A stretch of 64,000 nt of DNA, taken from an uncultured Muribaculaceae bacterium (GTDB taxonomy: Bacteria > Bacteroidota > Bacteroidia > Bacteroidales > Muribaculaceae). Shown here in pieces: positions 1 to 8,069 of this stretch; the stretch's first letter is position 1; each line of letters opens with the position of its first letter. The notes beneath the pieces were generated by a model, which saw only the letters and a list, made by a program, of their open reading frames with translations, searched no databases and was not told the origin of the DNA. The stretch is taken from positions 1-64,000 of the forward strand of contig CAJTXU010000008.1 of the NCBI GenBank assembly GCA_910584125.1. The letters run 5' to 3'. The position numbers and the translations under genes were made by a program.

Positions 1-53
1 ACCTTGTCACGCCGATGGTACTGCGAAAGCGGAAGAGTAGGTAATCGCCACCT
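1..53 (+). rRNA. rrf: 5S ribosomal RNA, 3' end only
   Basis: The first ~53 bases match the 3' part of bacterial 5S rRNA: the CCGATGGTACTGC segment (loop E/helix IV region) followed by a GGAAGAGTAGGT-type segment and a closing GCCA. The 5' part lies outside the window. A strong intrinsic terminator follows, as expected at the end of an rRNA operon. The exact 3' end is uncertain by a few bases. Confidence 0.85.
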
Positions 54-59
54 TAAAGC

Positions 60-98
60 GGAGGGCGTCGCGACACAGCGACGCCCTCCTTTTTTTTT
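60..98 (+). terminator. Intrinsic terminator of the rRNA operon
   Basis: A perfect 12-bp stem (60-71 with 78-89) closes a 6-base loop and is followed by nine T residues. This is a canonical Rho-independent terminator just after the 5S tail. Confidence 0.93.
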
Positions 99-127
99 GC
101 CCTAAATCTTCCTTTCTCACCCTTTTG

Positions 128-172
128 CCCCTTTCCCCTTTTCCCCCTTTCCCTTTTTCCCCCTTTCCTCTC
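128..172. repeat. Pure pyrimidine tract
   Basis: Forty-five consecutive C/T bases on the plus strand, arranged as alternating runs of C and T, lie between the rRNA terminator and the promoter of the next gene. Such homopurine-homopyrimidine tracts can form triplex DNA. No function is shown here. Confidence 0.6.
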
Positions 173-208
173 GGCTCAGCCTCGGCACAGGAGGCGGGCA
201 AAGCCCTT
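170..208. repeat. 39-bp interspersed repeat, copy 1
   Basis: Begins CTCGGCT and ends in a GGGCAAAGCCC mini-hairpin followed by TT. Very similar copies lie at 30118-30156 and 38192-38230. All three sit close downstream of an intrinsic terminator, so this looks like a REP-like intergenic repeat. Confidence 0.6.
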
Positions 209-273
209 GCTCCGCGTGAGGCCCTCGCGGAGCTCTTGTGCGGAGCTATCGCGCGGAGCCACTGTGGCGCGAC

Positions 274-309
274 CGGAGGGAGCGCTCAGGGGCGGAGGGA
301 GCGCTCAGG
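274..309. repeat. Tandem 17-bp direct repeat
   Basis: Two identical 17-bp copies (274-290 and 293-309) lie just upstream of the promoter of the DUF2723 gene. They are inside an open frame that extends the next gene upstream. They look non-coding and support the later start codon. Confidence 0.6.
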
Positions 310-319
310 AGATTTTTTA

Positions 320-351
320 TTTGGTTTTCTCGCGCGGATTGAGTAATTTTG
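320..351 (+). promoter_or_regulatory. Bacteroidetes-type promoter of the DUF2723 gene
   Basis: TTTG (320-323), a 20-base spacer, then TAATTTTG (344-351) match the Bacteroidetes -33/-7 consensus. Transcription should begin around 356-360, only a few bases before the ATG at 363, so the mRNA is almost leaderless. This rules out the longer reading frame that opens at 207. Confidence 0.75.
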
Positions 352-362
352 CATTTTGTATA

Positions 363-3300
363 ATGAATCACATGATTACAAAGAAGTACAACCTTATAAA
401 TAATGTGACCGGTTGGATTGTTTTCGCTATCGCACTGGCCACTTATTGGCTCACTCTGGAGCCTACCGCTTCCTATTGGGACTGCGGAGAGTTCATAATC
501 CAGGCCGACAAGCTTGAAGTCGGACACCCGCCGGGCAACCCGATCTTTATGCTGACGGCGCGTTTCTTCGCCAACTTCGCGACCGACGCCGGCAGCGTGT
601 CTCTGATGGTCAACGCGATGAGCGGTTTGCTGAGCGCGTTCACCATCCTGTTGCTGTTCTGGACCATCACCCATCTGGTGCGGCGTCTTGTGGTGCGCGA
701 CAACTCCGATAAGGAGCTGTCGCTGGCTAAATATCTCGTCATCATTGGCTCGGGCGTCGTCGGAGCCCTGGCTTACACCTGGAGCGACACGTTCTGGTTC
801 TCGGCCGTCGAGGGCGAGGTCTACGCTTTCTCGTCGTTCTGCACGGCCCTCGTGTTCTGGCTGATTCTCAAGTGGGAGAACCGGGCCGACCGTCCTGACT
901 CCGACCGGTATCTGATTCTTATAGCCTATATCATCGGCGTCAGCATCGCCGTGCATCTGCTCAACCTGCTCTGCATCCCGGCGATCGTGCTCGTGTTCGC
1001 TTACCGGAAGTGGAAGGACATGAACCTTGTCAAGTCGCTTCTGGCTCTGTTGCTCTCGTTCGTCATCATAGCGCTTGTGCTCTTCGGCCTCGTGCCCGGC
1101 TTCATCAAGATGGCCCAGAGGTTCGAGCTTGTGTTCGTCAACGGTTTCGGCTCGAGCTTCAACACGGGTGCACTTGTCTATGCCTTCGTGACGGCAGCCG
1201 TGTTCATATGGTCGCTGTGCGAGATCAGAACGCAGAAGTCGCAGGTGCGGATTAAGGTGTCGTTCTTCCTCTCTGTCCTGCTGAGCGGCATGCTCTTCCT
1301 CGGCAGCGGCTGGTGGTTCGGCTGGATACTGATGGCGGTCCTCGCCGCGTTCCTGATTTCTCCCTATTGGAAACGGGTCTCGCTGCGAGTCGTCAACGTG
1401 GTGATGTGGAGCATCGCAGTTATCTTCGTGGGCTATTCGAGCTATGCGCTAATCCTGATCCGATCGAGCGCCGACACGCCGATGAACCAGAACTCACCCG
1501 ACAACGTGTTCGACCTGGCGGCATATCTGAGCCGCGAGCAGTATGGCGAGACTCCTCTGATCTACGGCAGCACAATCTATTCGGGCCAGCAGAAGAAGCA
1601 GACCCGCGTCGATACGGACACCGTTTCGTATTATGAAGACGGTTCGCCGATCCTGATATCCTATCCGACGTACACCTCGGTGGTCAATCCAGGTGCTCCG
1701 GTCTACGCCAAGGGCGTCAAGGGAGCTGAGCCCCAGTCGGAGTACGGCTTCCTGAACGAGGACGAGAAGGCGGCCAACCGTCGGCTCGCCGCGCGTGGCG
1801 GCGACTATTACGTGAAGTCCGACCACAAGCCCGAGATGAAACTCAATCCGGAGCTCAACATGCTCTTCCCGCGTATCTACAGCTCGATGCACAGGCAGTA
1901 CTATCAGAACTGGGTGCGTCTCGACACGGTGCCTTCGAACATGAAGGAACTCCACGCCATCGACGAACTGACCGGCAACAAGGTGCCCGAGCTCGACCTC
2001 TACGCCGAGCCGTTCGTCAACCCGGCGACCGGAATGGTAAGCTATCCGCAGAAGATGGGCTATCGCCCCACCTATGCGCAGAATCTCGCCTACTTCTTCA
2101 ACTACCAGCTCATCCACATGTATATGCGATATTTCATGTGGAACTTCGCCGGGCGCCAGAACGACGTTCTCAACCAGATGGGCGAGCTTGACGCAGGCAA
2201 CTGGATCACGGGCATTCCGCTGATCGACAACATGCGTCTGGGCGACCAGTCGCTGTTGCCCGCCGAACTGGGCAAGGACAATCCGGGCAACAACAAGTTC
2301 TATCTGCTGCCGCTGATATTAGGTCTGCTCGGCCTGATATGGCAGGCGTTCGCCGGCAAGCGCGGTATCGAGCAGTTCTGGGTGGTCTTCTTCCTCTTCT
2401 TCATGACGGGCATCGCGATCGTGCTCTACCTCAACCAGCCTCCGATGCAGCCGCGCGAACGCGACTACGCGTATGCCGGCTCGTTCTACGCCTTCGCCAT
2501 ATGGATAGGCATGGGCGTGGCGGCGCTGTGGCAGATCGTTATGGTCATCCTCGGCAAGCGTCAGAAGAGCGAGATCAAGAGCGCCGATGAGATGAACAAG
2601 GAGATGGAGCGCCAGGTCAAGGCGCACGTGTCGGAAGAGATGGAACAGAATCCCAATCTCACCGACGACGACCCGCGCACGGGGCGGATGTCGCTTTACG
2701 CGGCGGCGGTGGCCGTCGTGATCGGCCTTGTGATCCCGCTGCAGATGGTGAGCCAGACCTGGGACGACCATGACCGCAGTCGGCGCACCGTGGCCCGTGA
2801 CTTCGCCATAAACTATCTGGAGAGTCTCGAACCGAATGCGATCGTGTTCTGCAACGGCGACAACGACACCTTCCCGCTCTGGTATGTGCAGGAAGTCGAG
2901 GGAGTGCGTCCCGACGTGAAGATAGTCAACCTGAGTTATCTTGCCTCCGACTGGTATGCCAACCAGATGCGCCAGCAGACCTACACGGCCGCGCCTATCG
3001 ACTTCACGGCCAAGCCCGAGGACATAGCCTACGGCAACCTCGACGTCGTGCTGCCGGGCCGCGACAAGGCTCCGGCCGACCTGCTGCAGAGCCTCAAGTT
3101 CATCTACGGCGGCGGAGGCCGCGACAACGACTACGGATACGCTCAGCTGCCGTCGAGCGTCGTGACGATTCCCGTCGACAAGGAGGCTGTCGTGAAGCGC
3201 GGCCTAATTCAGCCTCAGGACACGGCCGAGCTCGTCGACGAGATTGTGATCGACCTCCGCGGAGCCGAGTCCGTGAACCGCAAGGGATACATCAGCCTCA

Positions 3301-4349
3301 GCGAACTGCTGATGCTCGACATAATCGCCACCAACGCCGCCAACGGCTGGCCGCGCCCCATCTACTGGTGCATGACCGTCGGAAGCGAATATCATCTCGG
3401 CCTCTCCGACTACCTGCGCGGTGTCGGCATGACCCATCAGCTCGTGCCCACCATGCAGTCCGGACTGCCGGCCCGGGCCGACCGGGCGTTCGACGTCGTG
3501 ACCAAGAAATACCGCTGGGGAGGCGCCGACAACGACAATCCCCCCTATTTCGACGAGACGGCGCGCCGGATGCTCATATCGACACGCACGTCGATGATCG
3601 ACGTCGCCACCGAACTCATATACCAAGGCGACAAGCTCAAGGCCGAAGGCAAGGAGAAGGAGGCCGGCACATGCTACCGGAACGCTCTCAAGGTCGTCGA
3701 CCTGATGGGCGCCAAGCTGCGCGAGAGCACGTGGCCTTACAGCATGGCCGTCGCCATGCAGGTGCCCGAGGTCTACGGCAACGCCGGCCAGAGGCTCGGC
3801 GACCGCAAGGCCGTGGTCAAGGCCCTCACGATGATTGAGAGCTATGTCGACAGGATGGCCGACTATGTGGTCTACAACATGGCGGTGACGCGCCGGTTCG
3901 GCAACGGAATCTCGCTCACCACCGAGTCGCGATACATGCCCTACCAGCTCTACCGCTTCGTGCAGATGTATGAGAAGTACGGCGGCGACATGAAGAAGAT
4001 GACCGCGATCCTGAAGAAGAAAGGACTCGACGTCGAGACGCTGCGCCGACAGTACGAGAGCGTATACGGCGGCGGCGACGACGGGCAGATGTCGGAATCG
4101 GATATGCTGGGCGACCTCTCGCAGGTAGCGGCGATAGTCAACAGCCTCGCCGCGATGAGTCCCGAGGAATATGCCTCGCGTCCGGCCGACGAGCGGCTTT
4201 ACGACTCGATCTTCTACGAGGCCCTGCGACAGTACTCGGCCGAGCTCGGCGAGGATGTCGTGATGGCCGACCCGGAGATCAAGAAAGTCGACAAGGCCCG
4301 CAGCGAACGGCTTTACAAGGAGTATGAGGCGCGGCATCCGCAGCAGTGA
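363..4349 (+). CDS. DUF2723 (TMEM260-like) multi-pass membrane protein, putative GT-C glycosyltransferase
   Basis: A protein of 1328 residues from ATG 363 (ATG 372 is also possible). The first ~400 residues hold many hydrophobic helices and, near the N-terminus, the conserved YWDCGEF and GHPPGNP motifs of the DUF2723 family. A large soluble insert, a second helix group (~residues 650-780), another soluble region and a helical TPR-like tail follow. Eukaryotic TMEM260, which shares this domain, is a protein O-mannosyltransferase. The acidic motif after the first helix fits a GT-C fold, so a lipid-linked sugar donor in the inner membrane is likely. The acceptor is unknown; a role in Bacteroidetes protein O-glycosylation is only an inference. 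The next gene starts 19 bases after the stop. Confidence 0.85.
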   Translation: MNHMITKKYNLINNVTGWIVFAIALATYWLTLEPTASYWDCGEFIIQADKLEVGHPPGNPIFMLTARFFANFATDAGSVSLMVNAMSGLLSAFTILLLFWTITHLVRRLVVRDNSDKELSLAKYLVIIGSGVVGALAYTWSDTFWFSAVEGEVYAFSSFCTALVFWLILKWENRADRPDSDRYLILIAYIIGVSIAVHLLNLLCIPAIVLVFAYRKWKDMNLVKSLLALLLSFVIIALVLFGLVPGFIKMAQRFELVFVNGFGSSFNTGALVYAFVTAAVFIWSLCEIRTQKSQVRIKVSFFLSVLLSGMLFLGSGWWFGWILMAVLAAFLISPYWKRVSLRVVNVVMWSIAVIFVGYSSYALILIRSSADTPMNQNSPDNVFDLAAYLSREQYGETPLIYGSTIYSGQQKKQTRVDTDTVSYYEDGSPILISYPTYTSVVNPGAPVYAKGVKGAEPQSEYGFLNEDEKAANRRLAARGGDYYVKSDHKPEMKLNPELNMLFPRIYSSMHRQYYQNWVRLDTVPSNMKELHAIDELTGNKVPELDLYAEPFVNPATGMVSYPQKMGYRPTYAQNLAYFFNYQLIHMYMRYFMWNFAGRQNDVLNQMGELDAGNWITGIPLIDNMRLGDQSLLPAELGKDNPGNNKFYLLPLILGLLGLIWQAFAGKRGIEQFWVVFFLFFMTGIAIVLYLNQPPMQPRERDYAYAGSFYAFAIWIGMGVAALWQIVMVILGKRQKSEIKSADEMNKEMERQVKAHVSEEMEQNPNLTDDDPRTGRMSLYAAAVAVVIGLVIPLQMVSQTWDDHDRSRRTVARDFAINYLESLEPNAIVFCNGDNDTFPLWYVQEVEGVRPDVKIVNLSYLASDWYANQMRQQTYTAAPIDFTAKPEDIAYGNLDVVLPGRDKAPADLLQSLKFIYGGGGRDNDYGYAQLPSSVVTIPVDKEAVVKRGLIQPQDTAELVDEIVIDLRGAESVNRKGYISLSELLMLDIIATNAANGWPRPIYWCMTVGSEYHLGLSDYLRGVGMTHQLVPTMQSGLPARADRAFDVVTKKYRWGGADNDNPPYFDETARRMLISTRTSMIDVATELIYQGDKLKAEGKEKEAGTCYRNALKVVDLMGAKLRESTWPYSMAVAMQVPEVYGNAGQRLGDRKAVVKALTMIESYVDRMADYVVYNMAVTRRFGNGISLTTESRYMPYQLYRFVQMYEKYGGDMKKMTAILKKKGLDVETLRRQYESVYGGGDDGQMSESDMLGDLSQVAAIVNSLAAMSPEEYASRPADERLYDSIFYEALRQYSAELGEDVVMADPEIKKVDKARSERLYKEYEARHPQQ

Positions 4350-4368
4350 ATCCGAGCGTGACCGACCG

Positions 4369-5049
4369 ATGAAGAACAACTGGCTCGAGAAGGCCTTCCT
4401 CAATCTTGTCGGCCCATGGATAGAGTCGCCGCCCCGCTTCTTCAGGCGGACGTTCCTCACCGGCGAGTTCCGCCTCAAGGACCCGGAGGGCCGCAAGATG
4501 GTCTACCTGACCTTCGACGACGGCCCGATTCCCGAGTCGACGCCCTGGCTGCTCGACACGCTCGACCGGCTGGGGGTGAAGGCGACGTTCTTCATGGTGG
4601 GCGACAACGTGCGGAAGTATCCGCGGCTGTACGACGAGGTGCTGGCCCGAGGCCACAGTGTGGGCAACCACACGATGCATCATCTGAACGCCGCGAAGGT
4701 GATGGGGCCCAGATACATCCGCGACGTCGAGGAGGCCGCCGGATATATCGACAGCGGTCTGCTGCGTCCGCCCCACGGCTGGATGCAGCTGTGGCAGAGG
4801 GTCTTCCTCTGCGACAAATACAGGATAATAATGTACGACCTCGTGACGCGCGACTACAGCAAGTACGTGTCGGCCGAGCGGGTGTTCGACAATGTCAGGA
4901 AATATTCAAGGCCGGGATCCGTCATAGTGTTCCACGACTCGCTGAAGAGCATCGACAAGCTGCGCCTCGTGCTGCCGCGATGCATCGAATGGCTACGTTC
5001 GGAAGGCTATGAGTTCGGAATCATACCGAGCCGCAATCCGGATAAATGA
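4369..5049 (+). CDS. Polysaccharide deacetylase family protein (NodB/CE4)
   Basis: A 226-residue protein with the NodB homology domain. TFDDGP at about residues 48-53 supplies the catalytic base and metal-binding Asp, and H-S-V-G-N-H (motif 2) supplies the two metal-binding His. It likely removes N-acetyl groups from a cell-surface sugar polymer. No clear signal peptide is visible. ATG 4369 is preferred; an upstream ATG at 4324 would overlap the previous gene by 26 bases. Its stop overlaps the start of the next gene (ATGA), so the two are probably translated together. Confidence 0.85.
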   Translation: MKNNWLEKAFLNLVGPWIESPPRFFRRTFLTGEFRLKDPEGRKMVYLTFDDGPIPESTPWLLDTLDRLGVKATFFMVGDNVRKYPRLYDEVLARGHSVGNHTMHHLNAAKVMGPRYIRDVEEAAGYIDSGLLRPPHGWMQLWQRVFLCDKYRIIMYDLVTRDYSKYVSAERVFDNVRKYSRPGSVIVFHDSLKSIDKLRLVLPRCIEWLRSEGYEFGIIPSRNPDK

Positions 5050-6134
5050 CTCCGGGCCGACGACATATGGAAAACATAGGAAACCAGGAAAAAGAGAGCG
5101 CCGAGAGCGTCACGCAGCAAGCCGGACAGCCCCGGCGGGTCCTCGTAGTGGGGGCCGGCGGGTTCGTCGGGGGGTACTTCGTGGAGGAAGGCCTGCGCCG
5201 TGGATTAGAGGTCTGGGCCGGCGTGCGCGCAAGCACGCGTCTCGACCGCTTCACGGATCCTCGCATCAAGTTCGTCAAGTTCGACTTCGACGAGCCGGCG
5301 AGCCTTGTCGCGACCCTCCGCGAGGCCTTGCCCGAAGGCCGCTGGGACTACGTCATATACAACTTAGGCGCCACGAAGGTGCTGAAATACGCTGACTTCA
5401 ATCGCATCAACTACGAATACCTGCGGGCGTTCACCGGTGCGCTCCACGAGAGCGGCAAGGTGCCCGAACGGCTGCTTTATATGAGCAGCCTGTCGGTGGT
5501 GGGTCCGCAGGGGGAGAGGGATTACGCGCCTCTGACCGAGGACATGATACCTCGGCCCAACACGCGTTACGGCGCCTCGAAGCTCAAGGCCGAGCTTTGG
5601 CTCGCCACGGCCGGCATACCATATGTGATCTTCCGGGCCACCGGAGTCTATGGCCCCTGGGACAAGGACTACCTGCTCGAGTTCGAGTCTATGCGCAAAG
5701 GGTTCGATTTCGGCGTCGGCTTCAGGCGTCAGATGCTGACGTTCATCTTCGCCCCGGACCTGGCGCGGGCGGCCTACGACGCGCTCGCCCACGCCGGCGA
5801 CGGCGAGGTATACCACATATCCGAAGAGCGGGCCTACAGCCAGAAGGAATTCCGAGGAATCACAGCCCGGGCCCTGGGCGGCAAACGCGTGTTTCCGGTC
5901 AGGGTGCCCATATGGATGGTCGCGATGGTGTGTGCCGTCGCCGAGAAGATCGGCGCGCTGAGAGGGCGTCCCTCGACGCTCAACAGCGACAAACTCCGCA
6001 TCCTGCGCCAGCGCAACTGGTGCTGCTCGACGCGCAAGGCGGCCGACGACTTCGGATTCACCTCATCGACGCCGCTCGCCGACGGGGTGAAGGCCACCGT
6101 CGACTGGTATCGCAAGGAGGGCTGGATGAAATAA
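5046..6134 (+). CDS. NAD-dependent epimerase/dehydratase (extended SDR)
   Basis: A 362-residue Rossmann-fold protein. The nucleotide-binding motif GAGGFVGG lies near residue 36 and the catalytic YGASK (YxxxK) near residue 178, with the 'LLYMSSLSVVG' strand before it supplying the catalytic Ser. It resembles nucleotide-sugar epimerases and 3-beta-HSD-like oxidoreductases; the substrate cannot be read from sequence. The start at 5046 overlaps the deacetylase stop by ATGA; ATG 5067 is an alternative that removes seven residues. The neighbours suggest surface-glycan metabolism. Confidence 0.83.
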   Translation: MTPGRRHMENIGNQEKESAESVTQQAGQPRRVLVVGAGGFVGGYFVEEGLRRGLEVWAGVRASTRLDRFTDPRIKFVKFDFDEPASLVATLREALPEGRWDYVIYNLGATKVLKYADFNRINYEYLRAFTGALHESGKVPERLLYMSSLSVVGPQGERDYAPLTEDMIPRPNTRYGASKLKAELWLATAGIPYVIFRATGVYGPWDKDYLLEFESMRKGFDFGVGFRRQMLTFIFAPDLARAAYDALAHAGDGEVYHISEERAYSQKEFRGITARALGGKRVFPVRVPIWMVAMVCAVAEKIGALRGRPSTLNSDKLRILRQRNWCCSTRKAADDFGFTSSTPLADGVKATVDWYRKEGWMK

Positions 6135-6161
6135 ACCGACAACAGAACAAGACCCGAGACA

Positions 6162-7223
6162 ATGACATCGCACGACACGATAACCCCACCCCCGGCTCAT
6201 GAACTGCCCGAAGCGGCGTCTGAGGCCGCTCAGGTCACCCTGGAAACGGGGCAGCCGACAGAGGCTCCGGCAGAGGCGCGCACCGAAGTCCCCGCGCCCG
6301 CGCGTGCCTATGTGCCTGTCAAGCCCAAGGTTAAGGCCAGCCACGGCGTCCCCCGGCTGCTCGCATATCCATACAGGACGACGCCCGAGCGAGCCGACAG
6401 CGTCGCCGTGGCCGCCGACAGCATACCGGCCGACAGCGTCGCCGCCCACACCACGGCCGTCATCGAGGGCGAGCACATGCAGGGGATAGTGCTGATCAAC
6501 CCCGCCGCGGCATACCGCGACGCAGAGCCCGCGCCCGAACCGGCGGGCTGGGGCGGAGGCATGTCGTGGATATACCTCGGCATCGCCGTGCTCTTCTGCA
6601 TCGTCGGCCTCAAATTCAAGGGGAGCAAGCGTTATCTCAAGGCGCTGATGACCGACCTGACCGACACCCGCACGCGCCACAACGCCTTCGACGACACGGT
6701 CAAGGAGACGTCGCTGCTCGTACTGCTCAACGTCATGTGGGTGGCCAGCGCCGGAATCCTGCTGTGGGTATGCGTCGCGCTGACCACACACATATCGCCC
6801 GGCGACAGCGGGCGCGTCATGCCGCAGCCGGCGCGGGGCATCGCGATATGCATGGCCGTCGCCGCCGCGTATCTCGTGCTGATGCTGCTCGCATACTGGA
6901 TAGTGGGCAGCGTCTTCTCCGACCGCAAACTCACCAGACTATGGCTCAAGGGAGCCTCCGCCTCCATGGGTCTGCAGACATTCATGCTGTTCCCCCTCTC
7001 GCTGGTCGCCTTGAACTATCCGAAATGGGATGTGCCGGTGCTGCTGATAGCCGCCGGGGTCTTCGTGATCGGGAAAATCGTGTTCCTTTACAAGGGATTT
7101 CGAATTTTTTTCACTCAAATTTCGTCTTGGTTGCTTTTTTTGTACTACCTTTGCAGTTTAGAAATTGTACCCTTAATATTGACCTACCTGGGCGCGGTGA
7201 CCTTATGCACCGTCGCATACTGA
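6162..7223 (+). CDS. DUF4271 family integral membrane protein
   Basis: A 353-residue protein. The first ~125 residues are polar, Pro/Ala/Glu-rich and probably disordered. About seven hydrophobic helices follow, ending with a Y-Y-L-C-S-L-E-I-V-P segment typical of the DUF4271 family. In Bacteroidetes this family usually sits directly before hemD, as here. Function is unknown. The last ~80 bases are AT-rich and carry the promoter of the next gene, so base composition changes inside the coding region. Confidence 0.8.
   Translation: MTSHDTITPPPAHELPEAASEAAQVTLETGQPTEAPAEARTEVPAPARAYVPVKPKVKASHGVPRLLAYPYRTTPERADSVAVAADSIPADSVAAHTTAVIEGEHMQGIVLINPAAAYRDAEPAPEPAGWGGGMSWIYLGIAVLFCIVGLKFKGSKRYLKALMTDLTDTRTRHNAFDDTVKETSLLVLLNVMWVASAGILLWVCVALTTHISPGDSGRVMPQPARGIAICMAVAAAYLVLMLLAYWIVGSVFSDRKLTRLWLKGASASMGLQTFMLFPLSLVALNYPKWDVPVLLIAAGVFVIGKIVFLYKGFRIFFTQISSWLLFLYYLCSLEIVPLILTYLGAVTLCTVAY
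7146..7153 (+). promoter_or_regulatory. -7 element for hemD, inside the 3' end of the DUF4271 gene
   Basis: TACCTTTG matches TAnnTTTG exactly in a locally AT-rich stretch. The -33 region is weak (a TTGG a little upstream, no clear TTTG). Predicted start is near 7160, leaving a leader of about 95 bases before hemD. Confidence 0.5.
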
Positions 7224-7255
7224 CACACCGGGCAGGATTCATAAGTTGTAGATAA

Positions 7256-8044
7256 ATGAAAATTAAGAAGATACTCGTTTCGCAGCCGAAACCGGCAGGA
7301 GACAAGTCTCCCTATTACGACATCGCGCGCAAGTACGACGTGGAAATGGTGTTCCGTCCGTTCATCAAGACAGAGGGCTTGACAGTCAAGGAGTTCAGGC
7401 ACTCCAAAGTGAATCTGGCGGACTACACGGGCGTCATCATGACCTCGCGCGCGGCGGTCGACAATTTTTTCCGTCTGTGCGAGGAGATGCGCGTCAAGAT
7501 ACCCGACACGATGCGTTACTTCTGCACCACCGAATCAATTGCCCTTTATCTCCAGAAATACATCGTGTACCGCAAGCGCAAGATTTCGTTCGGCACGACG
7601 GGCCGGCTCAACGACCCCGCGCTGCTTGTGGCACTCGACAAGAACAACAAGGAGAAGCTCCTCTTCCCGGTCAGCGACGTTCACAAGGAAGACATGTCGG
7701 TGCTCGAAGAGCACAAGCTCGACGTCACGAAGGTGGTGATGTTCCGTACGGTCAGCAACGACTTCCAGCCGGGCGAGGATTTCGATTACGACGTGCTGCT
7801 CTTCTTCAGCCCGGCCGGAATCGAGTCGCTCAAGAAGAACTTCCCGAATTTCAAGCAGGAGAAGGAGCACATCTACCTCGGGGCGTTCGGCCAGACGGCC
7901 GTCAAGGCCATCGAGGACGCCGACCTGCGTGTTGACATAGCGGCGCCCAACTCGCGCCACAAGTCGATGACCTCCGCCCTCGACGACTTCCTGGCCGAGA
8001 TGAAGCAGAAGGAAGAGAGCGAGGGAGAAGGCGACGCGCAATAA
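7256..8044 (+). CDS. hemD: Uroporphyrinogen-III synthase
   Basis: A 262-residue protein with the HemD two-lobe layout. The N-terminal strand is 'KKILVSQPKP'. Ligand-loop sequences include the TSRAAVDNFF segment (around residues 60-70), the Y-F-C-T-T-E-S linker (~85) and the FFSPAG motif (~180) followed by 'LGAFGQTA'. The enzyme closes hydroxymethylbilane to uroporphyrinogen III, a branch point of tetrapyrrole synthesis. No other hem gene is in the window. The placement after a DUF4271 gene is normal for Bacteroidetes. HemD family members diverge strongly, so identification rests on motifs plus context. Confidence 0.85.
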   Translation: MKIKKILVSQPKPAGDKSPYYDIARKYDVEMVFRPFIKTEGLTVKEFRHSKVNLADYTGVIMTSRAAVDNFFRLCEEMRVKIPDTMRYFCTTESIALYLQKYIVYRKRKISFGTTGRLNDPALLVALDKNNKEKLLFPVSDVHKEDMSVLEEHKLDVTKVVMFRTVSNDFQPGEDFDYDVLLFFSPAGIESLKKNFPNFKQEKEHIYLGAFGQTAVKAIEDADLRVDIAAPNSRHKSMTSALDDFLAEMKQKEESEGEGDAQ

Positions 8045-8069
8045 CCCGACCGAACGCACCCTGACGCCT

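Noticed and set aside
207..362. N-terminal extension of the DUF2723 protein from ATG 207
   Set aside because: It is Arg/Gly-rich, contains tandem DNA repeats, and includes the promoter itself; the consensus promoter places transcription after it.
246..956. Long antisense frames over the DUF2723 gene and other GC-rich genes
   Set aside because: High GC makes long shadow frames common; they have Arg/His/Ala-rich composition, no recognisable motifs and overlap strong genes.
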